In this document: positions 7,995 through 16,603 of the stretch, piece by piece
Layout of the letters: every line of letters begins with the position of its first letter
How positions within the stretch are numbered: the first letter of the stretch is position 1
Assembly (NCBI RefSeq): GCF_013618475.1
Contig: NZ_JABJVN010000004.1
Location: 186,001 to 250,000, forward strand
Direction: 5' to 3'
DNA from: Saccharibacillus deserti
Lineage (GTDB): Bacteria; Bacillota; Bacilli; Paenibacillales; Paenibacillaceae
DNA length: 64,000 nucleotides
Program-made: the position numbers and the translations under genes
Notes under the pieces: model-generated
What the model saw: only the letters and a program-made list of their open reading frames with translations
Databases searched by the model: none
Told to the model about the DNA's origin: nothing

Positions 7995-9689
7995 ATGAGA
8001 AAAAAAACCGTCAAACCGATGGCTGCTCTGGCGCTCGCCGCCGCTTTGCTGTTCTCTCTGCTGCCTGTTTCTCCCCCGGTATCGGCTGCCGCTCCGCAGA
8101 GCGCGATACAATCCTATGTGGAAGCGATGCAGCCCGGCTGGAACCCGGGCAACTCGCTCGACGCCGTCGGTTCGGACGAAACGGCCTGGGGCAACCCGCG
8201 CATCACCAAGGAACTGATCCAGAATATTGCCGCGCAGGGTTACAAAAGTATCCGGATTCCTGTCACCTGGGATGCCCATATCGGCGGAGCGCCGAATTAT
8301 ACGATCGATGCCGCCTACATGAACCGGGTCAAAGAAGTCGCCCAGTGGGCGCTTGACGCCAATCTGTACGTCATGGTCAATGTGCATCACGACTCCTGGA
8401 TCTGGCTGAGCAAAATGGAGAACAACCATGACCAGACGCTGGCCCGCTACAACGCCGTCTGGACGCAATTGGCAAACGCCTTCAAAGGCAGCTCCAACAA
8501 GCTGATGTTCGAAAGCGTCAACGAGCCCCGGTTCACCGACGGCGGCACGACCGACGAAAGCCGGCAGCAGGCTCTGCTCAACGAGCTCAACGATTCGTTC
8601 CACCAAATCGTGCGCGGCTCCGGCGGCGGCAATACGGCGCGTCCGCTCGTGATCTCGACGCTTGAAGCTTCGCCGTCTCAGGAACGCATGACGGCCACCT
8701 ACAACACGATCTCCAAATGGAACGACAAAAACATTATCGCGACCGTCCATTACTACGGCTTCTGGCCGTTCAGCGTGAACATCGCGGGCTACACGACGTT
8801 CAATGCGGAAGTCCAAAACGATATCACGACCACGTTCGACAACGTCTACAACACCTTCGTGGCCCGCGGCATTCCGGTCATCGTCGGCGAATACGGCCTG
8901 CTCGGCTTCGACAAAAACACCGGCGTGATCGAACAGGGCGAGAAGCTGAAATTTTTCGAGTACATCGGCCATTACCTGAAGCAGAAGCAGATCGCCAGCA
9001 TGCTGTGGGACAACGGTCAGCACTTCGGCCGCACAATCTACAAATGGTCCGATTCCGACCTGTTCAACGTCATCAAAGCTTCCTGGAGCGGCCGTTCGGC
9101 CACCGCTTCAAGCGACTTGGTCTACGTAAAAAAAGGAGCCGCCGCGCAGGATAAGAGCGTCACGCTCAACTTGAACGGCCGCACGCTCTCCTCGCTGAGT
9201 GTCAACGGCGCGGCGCTGCAGGCCGGCACGGATTATACGCTCAGCGGCAGCACCCTGACATTCAAGGCGTCTCGCCTGTCCCAACTGACCTCTTCCGGCA
9301 CGCTTGGCAAAAGCGCCGTAATCACCGCCAAGTTCAGCGGCGGCGCGGACTGGAAATTCAATGTGGTCCTGTACCAAACGCCGAAGCTGTCAAGCACAAG
9401 CGGCGCGACGTCCGCGTTCTCCATTCCGACCGCGTTTGGCGGCGACCAGCTCGCGACGATGGAAGCCGTCTATGCCGGCGGCGGAATTGCCGGCCCGCAG
9501 AACTGGACCTCTTACAAAGAGTTCGAGACGGCGTTCACGCCGACGAGCGGCGCGATCAAGCTGCAGCCGGCGTTCTTCGCCGAAACGAACGACGGCAGCG
9601 TGAAACTGACGTTCCACTTCTGGAGCGGGGAAAAAGTCACCTACACGATCACCAAGAACGGTTCGAGCGTAACGGGAACCGCTTCGTAA
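7995..9689 (+). CDS. Secreted endo-beta-1,4-glucanase, GH5-X2-CBM46 (paralogue)
   Basis: 564 residues with the same order as the gene at 4739: signal peptide (1-31), GH5 domain with acid/base Glu177 (NEP) and nucleophile Glu300 (GEYG), X2 module and CBM46-like module. Long stretches are identical between the two, so they arose by duplication. One oddity is that the conserved NLGN loop at the substrate cleft reads NPGN here. A TTG further upstream is in frame, but GAAGGAGA seven bases before the ATG at 7995 fixes the start. It is followed by a perfect terminator. The cre-like site upstream suggests carbon-catabolite control. Confidence 0.93.
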   Translation: MRKKTVKPMAALALAAALLFSLLPVSPPVSAAAPQSAIQSYVEAMQPGWNPGNSLDAVGSDETAWGNPRITKELIQNIAAQGYKSIRIPVTWDAHIGGAPNYTIDAAYMNRVKEVAQWALDANLYVMVNVHHDSWIWLSKMENNHDQTLARYNAVWTQLANAFKGSSNKLMFESVNEPRFTDGGTTDESRQQALLNELNDSFHQIVRGSGGGNTARPLVISTLEASPSQERMTATYNTISKWNDKNIIATVHYYGFWPFSVNIAGYTTFNAEVQNDITTTFDNVYNTFVARGIPVIVGEYGLLGFDKNTGVIEQGEKLKFFEYIGHYLKQKQIASMLWDNGQHFGRTIYKWSDSDLFNVIKASWSGRSATASSDLVYVKKGAAAQDKSVTLNLNGRTLSSLSVNGAALQAGTDYTLSGSTLTFKASRLSQLTSSGTLGKSAVITAKFSGGADWKFNVVLYQTPKLSSTSGATSAFSIPTAFGGDQLATMEAVYAGGGIAGPQNWTSYKEFETAFTPTSGAIKLQPAFFAETNDGSVKLTFHFWSGEKVTYTITKNGSSVTGTAS

Positions 9690-9705
9690 CCGGGATTGGA
9701 ACCCG

Positions 9706-9742
9706 AGCGTATCCGCGGCAGAGAAGCGGATACGCTTTTTTT
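9706..9742 (+). terminator. Terminator after the second GH5 gene
   Basis: A perfect 11-base-pair stem (AGCGTATCCGC with GCGGATACGCT) is followed by TTTTTT. Confidence 0.92.
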
Positions 9743-9867
9743 GCTGCCGGAATACGTGCGATCCGTGTACCGTCAGGAAGGGGAGGGTAATACTCCTTAT
9801 TCGCAGGCTTATCTGGAACAACCGACAACCCTGCCTCGACTATCCGACCGACAAGGAGCTGAAAGCG

Positions 9868-10278
9868 ATGAACGACCGCAATCCCCCCACTACCGTCCCG
9901 CGCACGATTGGACGAATCTTGTTTGCGCTGCTGTTCGCAGCCGCGGGCGTCTACCATTTTCGGGAAACGATCGGCTTCGCGGCCATGCTGCCGGACTTCG
10001 TGCCGCTGCGCAAAGAATTGATCTGGGTCACCGGCGTAGTTGAATGGATCCTCGCGGTCCTGCTGTTCGTGCCGCGGATCCGCAAGCTGATGGGCATCGT
10101 CATTTCGATTTATCTGGTGCTCATTTTCCCGGCCAATATCTATTCGGCGATCATGAACATTCCGATGCCGGGCCAGCATTACACGCCGCCGATCTATCTG
10201 TGGCTCCGCCTGCTCGTGCAGCCGCTGTTCATCTGGTGGATTCTGTGGGCAACCTGGCCTCCCAAAGACAAGCGCTGA
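9868..10278 (+). CDS. DoxX-like small membrane protein
   Basis: 136 residues with four predicted membrane helices (about 12-30, 50-68, 74-94 and 108-126). The motif AAGVYHF in the first helix and the TGVVEWILAVLLFVP second helix resemble the DoxX family (quinol-oxidase-related membrane proteins of uncertain role). AAGGAG precedes the ATG by nine bases. It stands alone, with a bidirectional terminator beyond it that also serves the opposing ArsR gene. The function cannot be inferred further. Confidence 0.78.
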   Translation: MNDRNPPTTVPRTIGRILFALLFAAAGVYHFRETIGFAAMLPDFVPLRKELIWVTGVVEWILAVLLFVPRIRKLMGIVISIYLVLIFPANIYSAIMNIPMPGQHYTPPIYLWLRLLVQPLFIWWILWATWPPKDKR

Positions 10279-10330
10279 AGCGGGCAGCCGTCAAGTCTAG
10301 TTGCAGCCCATAATTGTTCGCAGTTCGTGT

Positions 10331-10370
10331 ATAAAAAGAAGCGGCCGGGGATATTCCCCGGCCGCTTCTT
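10331..10370. terminator. Bidirectional terminator between convergent genes
   Basis: A 15-base-pair stem (AAGAAGCGGCCGGGG with its complement) and a five-base loop, flanked by A and T runs, terminates both the DoxX gene and the ArsR gene. Confidence 0.88.
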
Positions 10371-10376
10371 CCCTAT

Positions 10377-10991
10377 TCACTTCAACGTCTCCCAGCGTGC
10401 CCACAGTTCCGGCGGGTTCAGCTCATAGATCCCGTCTTCGCGGAACATATACTGATGCATCACGAATTCCCGCCGCAGGGTAGCAAAATCGTCGTGGAAC
10501 GTCCGGATAAACGCATTGATTTCTTTCTCCTCGTACTTGCGTCCCGGCTCAAGCCGCTTCACCAGTTCTTCGAGCACAATCAGCTTTTTTTTGAGTTGGG
10601 CGGGGATGCTTTTCAGGCGGCCGTCCGCCGCGAAGAAGCTTTTGAGTACGGATGCGCGCATCCGGCTCTGCCGCTCTATGGCCGAAGGTTCGGTCTCTTC
10701 GGCGTTCTCTTCCGATCCGCGCCGATAGATCAGCTCGGCCGTAGCCGATCCGCTGGTGCGAATAAAATAATCGTCGAGCGAGAAATAAATCGTGTTCTTG
10801 TCCCGGCGTTCCCGGATCAGGCTCGCTGCCCGCAGCTTCGACGCATGATGCGTAATGGTGGCCGGCGTCACGTTCAACCGTCCGGCCAGCGCCTGTCCGT
10901 TCAATTCGCCTTCGCTGAGCAGGATCAGCATCCGGATCCGCGTCGGATCGGCCAGCGCTTTGTGGTAGGCGACCAGTTTCTCCAGCTGCAT
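10377..10991 (-). CDS. ArsR-family regulator fused to a DUF2087 domain
   Basis: 204 residues. The N-terminal winged helix (about 1-85) has the ArsR pattern KALADPTRIRMLILLSEGELNG, with recognition helix TPATITHHASKLRAA. The C-terminal part (about 125-195) is a DUF2087 domain (GRLKSIPAQLKKKLIVLEEL). No Cys metal site is seen in the DNA-binding helix, so it is not a classic metal sensor. AGGAG lies 10 bases before the ATG at 10991; an in-frame ATG at 11036 lacks a ribosome site. The same DUF2087 domain recurs alone at 13059, next to an inverted-repeat operator, so this protein may regulate that operon (inference). Confidence 0.85.
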   Translation of the reverse strand: MQLEKLVAYHKALADPTRIRMLILLSEGELNGQALAGRLNVTPATITHHASKLRAASLIRERRDKNTIYFSLDDYFIRTSGSATAELIYRRGSEENAEETEPSAIERQSRMRASVLKSFFAADGRLKSIPAQLKKKLIVLEELVKRLEPGRKYEEKEINAFIRTFHDDFATLRREFVMHQYMFREDGIYELNPPELWARWETLK

Positions 10992-11085
10992 GCCAACCGT
11001 ACTCCTCTCGGATAGTGTTTCCTTGTCTATCCCCATTGAAGCACGAACTCGGCGGCGGAAGCAAGCGGGAAACCGACTCCTGCGA

Positions 11086-11712
11086 TTATCCTTCGGGAAG
11101 CTTCAAATCCCGCAAATGCCCGATATTCGCGAAAACTCCCAGCCGCAGACGGGGCCCGTCGACGAGCAGTTCCGTGATCGAACATTCGGGAATCAGCAGG
11201 TTCTGTCTGGCGGCAAAATCGGGTACGGCCGCGTTCAGCGTATCCGGCGCGAATACCGCGCCCAAAAAATCGGTAATCAATCCGCCGTGCGTAACGAAGA
11301 CGACCTCGCTGCCCGCTTGGCCCCTCTTCGTCCAATCGGATACAGCCGCACACAGACGGGCTGCCGCTTCCCGGACCGAATCGCCGCCGCCCGGAGGCCG
11401 GTAATCCGGCTCCCGCGTGCAGCGGTCCCACACGGCGACAAATTCTTCGAACGTCTGATCCGGAATATCGCCCCAGTTCGCCCGCTCCCGCAGACGGGCA
11501 TCTTCGACCGGTTCGATTCCAAGCCGATTCGCCAGGCACCCCGCCGTTTCCGCGGCACGCCTCAGCGGACTCGATACAATGGCCCCGATCGATCTGCCCT
11601 GCAGAGCCCGGGCCGCCGCCTGCGCCTGCTTCACCCCCGCAGGAGTCAGCGGGACGTCGCCGATCTGTCTGCTCTTCAGGCCGTGACGCACCAGCCAAAC
11701 GGTAACGGTCAT
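11086..11712 (-). CDS. Histidine phosphatase family protein (phosphoglycerate-mutase-like)
   Basis: 208 residues. The family signature LVRHG is at residues 7-11 (catalytic His10), Arg in SSPLRRAAETA and the second His in VFVTHGG at about 143. Such enzymes dephosphorylate small metabolites or proteins; the substrate cannot be told from sequence. Its ATG overlaps the stop of the MFS gene (ATGA), so the two are translationally coupled and form the end of the DUF2087-MFS-phosphatase operon. Confidence 0.85.
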   Translation of the reverse strand: MTVTVWLVRHGLKSRQIGDVPLTPAGVKQAQAAARALQGRSIGAIVSSPLRRAAETAGCLANRLGIEPVEDARLRERANWGDIPDQTFEEFVAVWDRCTREPDYRPPGGGDSVREAAARLCAAVSDWTKRGQAGSEVVFVTHGGLITDFLGAVFAPDTLNAAVPDFAARQNLLIPECSITELLVDGPRLRLGVFANIGHLRDLKLPEG

Positions 11713-13046
11713 GGCGCAGCCTCCTCCATCTTCAATCGATTCCGCTCAAGGCTCTTATCGTCAACAGCCAGAGCGTTGAGCTGCCTGCGCAGCGGAAGCA
11801 GCAGCAGAGCCGGGATACAGGACAACACGATCAGCAGTCCGGCGCCGAGACCGATCATGCGGGCCGGCAGGAAATCCAGCAGCACCCCCGCCGTCAGCAT
11901 CGATACGCCCATCGTGACGTTGGACAGCGTCTCGTTGAGCGCGAAAGCGCGGCCGTGAACCGGTTCGGGCACCGCCTTCATGATCAGAGTCGCCAGCGCC
12001 GCATTTGCCAAGCCTCCGCCAAGCGTAGCCAGCAGTATGAATATCGCGCCCAGGATCAGATGGGGAGCGGTGCCGACGCCGATATGGGCCAATCCTTCTA
12101 CCGCCGCTCCCGCAATAACAACCTGAACCGGCCAGCGTTTGAAAGACGGTGCCAGCAGACCCCCGAGAATAAAACCGACCCCCAGCGATCCGTACAAGAC
12201 GCCGACTCCACGGTCTCCCGCTCCGAATACCTGATAGCCGTAGACGCTGATCAGCACATTGATCGCGCCCCCGCCTATCGGCCAGGCGACGGATTGAACC
12301 GCTACCACCTTCATCAAGGCGGAACGGCGGAACGTTTGCCAGAAATCCGCAGCTTCGCGGCTGCCCGGCGAAAGCCGCGGAATCCGGCGATCCAGGGACG
12401 AGCCGGTCTCCGTTTCGGGAGACGGCACGATCACCGCCCGCTGGATCGCTTCTCGACCGTAACGGCGTTCGGGATCCGGCATCGACCCCACCAGCAGTCC
12501 GGAGACCAGAAACGTCAGGGCATTCAGCATAAACGACCACTGCGGTCCGAACATCGCGCTCGCCGCTCCGCCAAGCATGGCGCCGAGCGTCATATTCATG
12601 CCGCCCAGCATCTGGTCGAACGCATTGGCCGCCGGCAGATTGCCTGGGCTCACGATCCGGGGAATCAGCGACTGCCGGGCCGGCAGCGACAGCGCCGAGA
12701 AGACCACAAGTCCCACCGTTGCGGCATAAGCGATCCAGATCCGTTCGGGCTTATCGACCCACAGCAGCGACAGGGCAAGACCGATCCGCGCGTAATCCGA
12801 GATCAGCAGAATCGTTTTTTTGCTGCGTTTGTCCGCCAGCAGACCTCCGACCGGGCCCATAACCAAATAAGGCAGCGTCCTCGCGGCCAGCGTAATCCCC
12901 ACGGCCATGCCGGAACCGGTCAGCTGCAGCAGCAGGCTCAAGATTGCCACGCTGCTGAACCAGTCGCCGACGCCGCTGACAAAATTGGCGGCCGCAAGCT
13001 TGCGGTAGGCCGGTTCTTTTTTCCATAATTCCAGCAGTTCGCCCAT
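11709..13046 (-). CDS. MFS transporter (drug-efflux type)
   Basis: 445 residues with about 12 hydrophobic helices. The typical loop between helices 2 and 3 (GPVGGLLADKRSKKTILL) marks the major facilitator superfamily, and the arrangement resembles MFS_3/macrolide-efflux-type exporters. It probably exports a small molecule using the proton gradient; the substrate is unknown. It lies 12 bases after the DUF2087 gene and overlaps the phosphatase gene, all under the operator at 13378-13423, which suggests inducible expression. Confidence 0.87.
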   Translation of the reverse strand: MGELLELWKKEPAYRKLAAANFVSGVGDWFSSVAILSLLLQLTGSGMAVGITLAARTLPYLVMGPVGGLLADKRSKKTILLISDYARIGLALSLLWVDKPERIWIAYAATVGLVVFSALSLPARQSLIPRIVSPGNLPAANAFDQMLGGMNMTLGAMLGGAASAMFGPQWSFMLNALTFLVSGLLVGSMPDPERRYGREAIQRAVIVPSPETETGSSLDRRIPRLSPGSREAADFWQTFRRSALMKVVAVQSVAWPIGGGAINVLISVYGYQVFGAGDRGVGVLYGSLGVGFILGGLLAPSFKRWPVQVVIAGAAVEGLAHIGVGTAPHLILGAIFILLATLGGGLANAALATLIMKAVPEPVHGRAFALNETLSNVTMGVSMLTAGVLLDFLPARMIGLGAGLLIVLSCIPALLLLPLRRQLNALAVDDKSLERNRLKMEEAAP

Positions 13047-13058
13047 GTCTTCGCCGCC

Positions 13059-13364
13059 TCAGGACAGATCTTCCCAGCGCCGGGCCGCCGACTTGGGATT
13101 GCGTCTGTAGATTTCGCTGCTGCGCGACATAAAGCCCTGTACGATAAACTCCCGCCGAATCGTCGCATAATCGTCATGGTACAGCCGAATGAAAGCATTG
13201 ATTTCCGATTCCGCATAGTCGCGTTCCGGTTCCAGCTTGTCCGCCAGATATTCCAGGACGATCAATTTTTTCTTAAGCTGTGCCGGGATGCTTTTGAGCC
13301 GTCCTTCCCGATCCAAAAAGTTCCGGATGGTCGAGTCGCGCAGTAGGTTCGCAGGTTGGAGCAT
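13059..13364 (-). CDS. Stand-alone DUF2087 protein
   Basis: 101 residues made almost only of a DUF2087 domain (GRLKSIPAQLKKKLIVLEYL at about 21-40, FIRLYHDDYATIRREFI further on). It is a clear paralogue of the C-terminal half of the ArsR protein at 10377, but has no DNA-binding domain. GGAGGAAAACAC precedes its ATG. As first gene of the operon it may bind the same ligand as its paralogue or modulate it by heterodimerisation; this is inference. Confidence 0.8.
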   Translation of the reverse strand: MLQPANLLRDSTIRNFLDREGRLKSIPAQLKKKLIVLEYLADKLEPERDYAESEINAFIRLYHDDYATIRREFIVQGFMSRSSEIYRRNPKSAARRWEDLS

Positions 13365-13377
13365 GTGTTTTCCTCCT

Positions 13378-13423
13378 TATCTAATTTAACAAATATCTAA
13401 TTAGTCAAATGTTAAATTAGATA
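13378..13423. promoter_or_regulatory. Palindromic operator with three repeat units and embedded promoter
   Basis: TATCTAATTTAACA at 13378-13391 is repeated exactly in inverted orientation at 13410-13423. A third, partial copy (TATCTAATTAGTCA) lies between them at 13394-13407. On the minus strand a TTGACT -35-like hexamer falls inside, just before the ribosome site of the DUF2087 gene. This is the usual layout of a repressor operator that covers its promoter; the ArsR-DUF2087 protein is the nearest candidate ligand. Confidence 0.75.
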
Positions 13424-13452
13424 TTACCGGCGCAACCGTTTCTTGTCAACAC

Positions 13453-13484
13453 AAAAAGGCACGACCGCATCGCGGCCGTACCTT
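13453..13484 (-). terminator. Terminator of the phosphotransferase-like gene
   Basis: AAGGTACGGCCGC and GCGGTCGTGCCTT form a stem with one mismatch, followed by TTTTT on the minus strand. Confidence 0.82.
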
Positions 13485-13517
13485 CGGAGCGAACTTCTTT
13501 TTCGGTTTGCGCAGAAA

Positions 13518-14390
13518 TCAGGCTTCCGGCAGCAGCATCCGCCAGAACTGCCAAGCGGCGACGTATTCGTCCAGCTCGGCGGATTGTTCCGCCGCGCAGA
13601 CGCCCATTCGGCAGTAAATACGCAGCAGCGCTTCCTGCACGAGCCGTTCCTGGCCCGCCGTTTGTTCGTTAAGCCGCGAATAGGCTTCGAACAGTACCTC
13701 CAGTGACAGATCGTCCGGCGTCGAACAGAAAGCCTGCACCAGATCGTACAGCACCGGGCCCACAGTAGGCTTGGGCTCGATTACCCCGACCAATTCCTGT
13801 TTGAGGAAGATCAAATTCCGGGCCTCCATCCCCCCGTGCAGCAGGAACTTGCCGTCCGCTTCGGACAAAGGATCCAGCAGCAGCGCGACACGCTCGCAGT
13901 CTTCCGCGGGCTGCAGTCCGTTGAGGTTCTCCCGCGCTTTCGACAGCTCGCGCTCGTTGAACTCGCTCCAGGAGGAACAAGGTTCGGTCAAGCGTCCCCA
14001 TTTGCCTCCGGCTTCGTCCGTTTCGTACCGGTTCAGCAGCTCGGTGACGATCAGCGGAAGCCAGACTTTTTTGGACCCGCGTTCTTCGGTCACGTTTCCC
14101 GCCGTTCCTTCCACGTAAAGCTGAACGAGATAACCTTTGACCGGGTCGGCGTACTTTACATTCGGCAGCAGCGGGCTGTCCGGATAAGCTTTGTGCAGCT
14201 GCTCCGACATGGCGGTATTTTCCGGCGTATCCATGCGCAGTGCGTATTTCGGCTTCCCGTCCGCGGTCAGCAGATAGGTTCGTTTATCCTCTTCTTCGCG
14301 CTCCGGCTTTTCCCGGAGTTCGACCGTCTCGATAATGCCTTTCATAAACAAATGCTGAAGCGTAGCGTAAATGCGTGGTGCGAGCGTCAT
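13518..14390 (-). CDS. Aminoglycoside-phosphotransferase-fold protein with altered catalytic residues
   Basis: 290 residues. The C-lobe carries the APH-family landmarks, LLHGG followed by N (about residues 177-187) and then VGVIEPKP (about 194-201). In active members these read HGDxxxxN and IDP. Both catalytic aspartates are therefore changed (D to G and D to E), so it may be a pseudo-kinase or use an altered mechanism. The N-terminal lobe (YALRMDTPE, LVQLYVEG) fits the kinase fold. The start at 14390 has only a weak GGGGGAAGAAAAGG site; ATG 45 bases downstream is an alternative. The gene stands alone with its own terminator. Confidence 0.65.
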   Translation of the reverse strand: MTLAPRIYATLQHLFMKGIIETVELREKPEREEEDKRTYLLTADGKPKYALRMDTPENTAMSEQLHKAYPDSPLLPNVKYADPVKGYLVQLYVEGTAGNVTEERGSKKVWLPLIVTELLNRYETDEAGGKWGRLTEPCSSWSEFNERELSKARENLNGLQPAEDCERVALLLDPLSEADGKFLLHGGMEARNLIFLKQELVGVIEPKPTVGPVLYDLVQAFCSTPDDLSLEVLFEAYSRLNEQTAGQERLVQEALLRIYCRMGVCAAEQSAELDEYVAAWQFWRMLLPEA

Positions 14391-14513
14391 TCCTTTTCTT
14401 CCCCCTAAGTTGCGTAAATGCTTGGCAGCCTGTATAAGTCAACTGATGTAGTGTACCACGGGGTGGAAGGTTACAAAAGGAATTTGTATACCGGACGGTG
14501 AAACAGAGGCCGC

Positions 14514-15896
14514 TTACTTCAGCTGTATCCGCTGGCCGTCCAGACTTACGTGATCGATCTGATCGAGCGGCAGCGTCTGCGGTGCGATCCATGTCAAGGA
14601 ACCATCGGAGCTTTGGATAAACCCGTTTTGCGCTCTGATTTCCTTTCCATCCTTGAAATGAACGATAAGATTCAAACGACTTGTCAAATCTTCTGCCCGC
14701 TTTTGTGTGCTCTCCATTCCTTTTCCTTGCCATGTAATTCCGAGCGGGGAGACTTCGATCTTCTTCACAGTCCTTCCTTCTGCCGCCAAATCGATGACTC
14801 CTGTAAGCTTGCGCGATTCTGCAGCCAGATTAAATGTAACTTCCCAGTGGCCTTGAACAAGCTCGTCATAATCCACAAAATAGCCCAACAGCTTCAAGCT
14901 CCTGATCTGCTCGATATTGGAAAGGTCAAATACATGCTCTTCGTAAGCTCCGGACCAGCTTCCTTGTTCATCGTCATAGCGACCGTAAGAGAAGCTGTAA
15001 TCGGCGATCCGGTCGCGGCCTCCTTTGGGATCCGTAAAATACAAATAGCCATGGTTGTACTTTCCCATTTCGCCTTCTCTTTTTACTTGAATATGCAGCT
15101 TTCCGTCGACGAATCCCACATTGGAGATTTTGATCCCGTTGATGCCTGGAAGACTGATCGATGTTCCGTTCAGCGGAAGAGCTCTTATCTCTTCTTGTTC
15201 CTTGACTTGCAGAAGCTTCGGTCCTCCCATTCCTCCAATATCTTCGGACCTCTTCAAAGTCACGTACGGGGCCGGTTTTTGAGAGGTTAGCAGGGCTGCC
15301 AAATCAAGGTTGGGATCGTACCGTTCCTGTTTATGGGCTCCGCGTAAAAAAGAAGTGATTCGCACGGTCATCCGGTCCTGCATCCTGCCATTAGCCAAAA
15401 ATCTCACGATGGCCCGACCGGTTTGGGGATCGTAATCGACCTTCTGTACGTTATTTGCGGAGCCGCCTTGGACAAAGTAATCGTACACGTCCAACGTCTC
15501 GTCGATCCGTTGGGTTGGTTCATTCGTAAGATCTTGCATGGCCACATAAATTTCCGCGCTGCCCGCATCCCGCACCGCGCCAAGTACCGTCATTTCGATC
15601 CCCTGATCTTGGCTGCTGCGCTGGATAGGCTTAATCAGACCCAACCGTTCTCCTCCGATAAAACCGAGTACACCGTTCAAATCGATCATTCCCGCCGCAT
15701 TGGCCGTTCCGGCTGCGATACCGATCGCCAATACGGCTGCCGCGGCTGTCCAAGCTTTCTTGCCCTTTGTGGGCTGGCGGCTTCGTTTGAATCGCTGCTC
15801 TTCTTGCGGGAGCGACAGATTCGCGCGACGGTAAACGTCGGCTTGGATTCTTTTCAAACTTTTGACGTTGAATTCCGCTTCTTTTTGCTGCTTCAT
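14514..15896 (-). CDS. Membrane anti-sigma-type protein, DUF4179 family
   Basis: 460 residues. A cytoplasmic N-terminal segment (1-48), one membrane helix (about 49-68, TAAAAVLAIGIAAGTANA) and a large extracytoplasmic beta-rich part fit DUF4179 proteins, which follow ECF sigma factors in Firmicutes and are thought to hold them inactive at the membrane. Its ATG overlaps the sigma stop as ATGA, with AGGAG eight bases before. It is therefore coupled to, and probably regulates, the sigma factor at 15893. Confidence 0.8.
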   Translation of the reverse strand: MKQQKEAEFNVKSLKRIQADVYRRANLSLPQEEQRFKRSRQPTKGKKAWTAAAAVLAIGIAAGTANAAGMIDLNGVLGFIGGERLGLIKPIQRSSQDQGIEMTVLGAVRDAGSAEIYVAMQDLTNEPTQRIDETLDVYDYFVQGGSANNVQKVDYDPQTGRAIVRFLANGRMQDRMTVRITSFLRGAHKQERYDPNLDLAALLTSQKPAPYVTLKRSEDIGGMGGPKLLQVKEQEEIRALPLNGTSISLPGINGIKISNVGFVDGKLHIQVKREGEMGKYNHGYLYFTDPKGGRDRIADYSFSYGRYDDEQGSWSGAYEEHVFDLSNIEQIRSLKLLGYFVDYDELVQGHWEVTFNLAAESRKLTGVIDLAAEGRTVKKIEVSPLGITWQGKGMESTQKRAEDLTSRLNLIVHFKDGKEIRAQNGFIQSSDGSLTWIAPQTLPLDQIDHVSLDGQRIQLK

Positions 15897-16447
15897 TCCT
15901 CCCGCTCCTCTCTCTTGAGACTTCTTCGCCATTCGCGCAACCGAAGTTTGGCTCGATACAGACGGTTCTGCACCTGCCTGACTCCGATCGACAGCTCGCC
16001 TGAAATTTCGTCCGGTTTCTGCCCTTCGTAAAACCGACGATACAAGATCTCGCGATCCGGCTGCGGAAATCGTTCAATGGCAAGACGAAGTTCGTCGGAT
16101 TCTTCTGCCCGCTCCAGGGTTTCCAACAGATCGACCGTCCTCGCTTCTTCGTCGCGCAGCGTAACAAGCTGTTCGCGGCTTAGTTTGCGATAGCGGTCGA
16201 TCGCCTTGTAACGCGCGGCTTGGGCCAGATAGGTCTTCAGGCTTGCACGCATTGGATCGTAAGCCTGCGGTTTTTGCCACAAATCAAAGAAGACATCTGC
16301 GACGCATTCTTCGACTTCTTCGTGCGAATGACTATGCAGCACGGACTGTACCGCCGACCATAGCAGTCCGGAATAACGTTCTATGACCCGGCCAAGCGCT
16401 TCGGGCTCTCGTCGAATCAGCGCTTCCCGAATCCTGTTATCTTCCAT
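15893..16447 (-). CDS. ECF RNA polymerase sigma factor
   Basis: 184 residues with sigma-2 (VIERYSGLLWSAVQ, then DVFFDLWQKP and YLAQAARYKAIDRYRK) and sigma-4 (FPQPDREILYRRFYEGQKPDEISGEL, HTH) regions of group IV sigma factors. It redirects RNA polymerase, and its partner DUF4179 protein follows with an ATGA overlap. ATG at 16447 is in frame with a TTG at 16450; the AAAGGAG site is nine bases from the TTG and 12 from the ATG, so either may serve. Confidence 0.88.
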   Translation of the reverse strand: MEDNRIREALIRREPEALGRVIERYSGLLWSAVQSVLHSHSHEEVEECVADVFFDLWQKPQAYDPMRASLKTYLAQAARYKAIDRYRKLSREQLVTLRDEEARTVDLLETLERAEESDELRLAIERFPQPDREILYRRFYEGQKPDEISGELSIGVRQVQNRLYRAKLRLREWRRSLKREEREE

Positions 16448-16529
16448 CAAATATTCGCTCTCCTTTCTGCGACCGCTATTCTCTCTATAGGTATTCGAAA
16501 GGATTTATGTTTTTTCTCAATTTGTTCTT

Positions 16530-16574
16530 AAAATAAAAATACAGGTTTTTCGCAAATTGCGAAAACCTGTATTT
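16530..16574 (-). terminator. Terminator after the hypothetical gene at 16604
   Basis: A near-perfect palindrome (AATACAGGTTTT to AAAACCTGTATT around a CGCAAATTGCG centre) ends in TTTTTATTTT on the minus strand. Confidence 0.85.
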
Positions 16575-16603
16575 CATGCCGTGAGGTGTTCATTTTTCCC
16601 TGT

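Noticed and set aside
13378-13423. Possibility that the AT-rich repeats are a CRISPR or attachment site
   Set aside because: Only three units of 14 bases without equal spacers, exactly over a promoter; an operator is the simpler reading.
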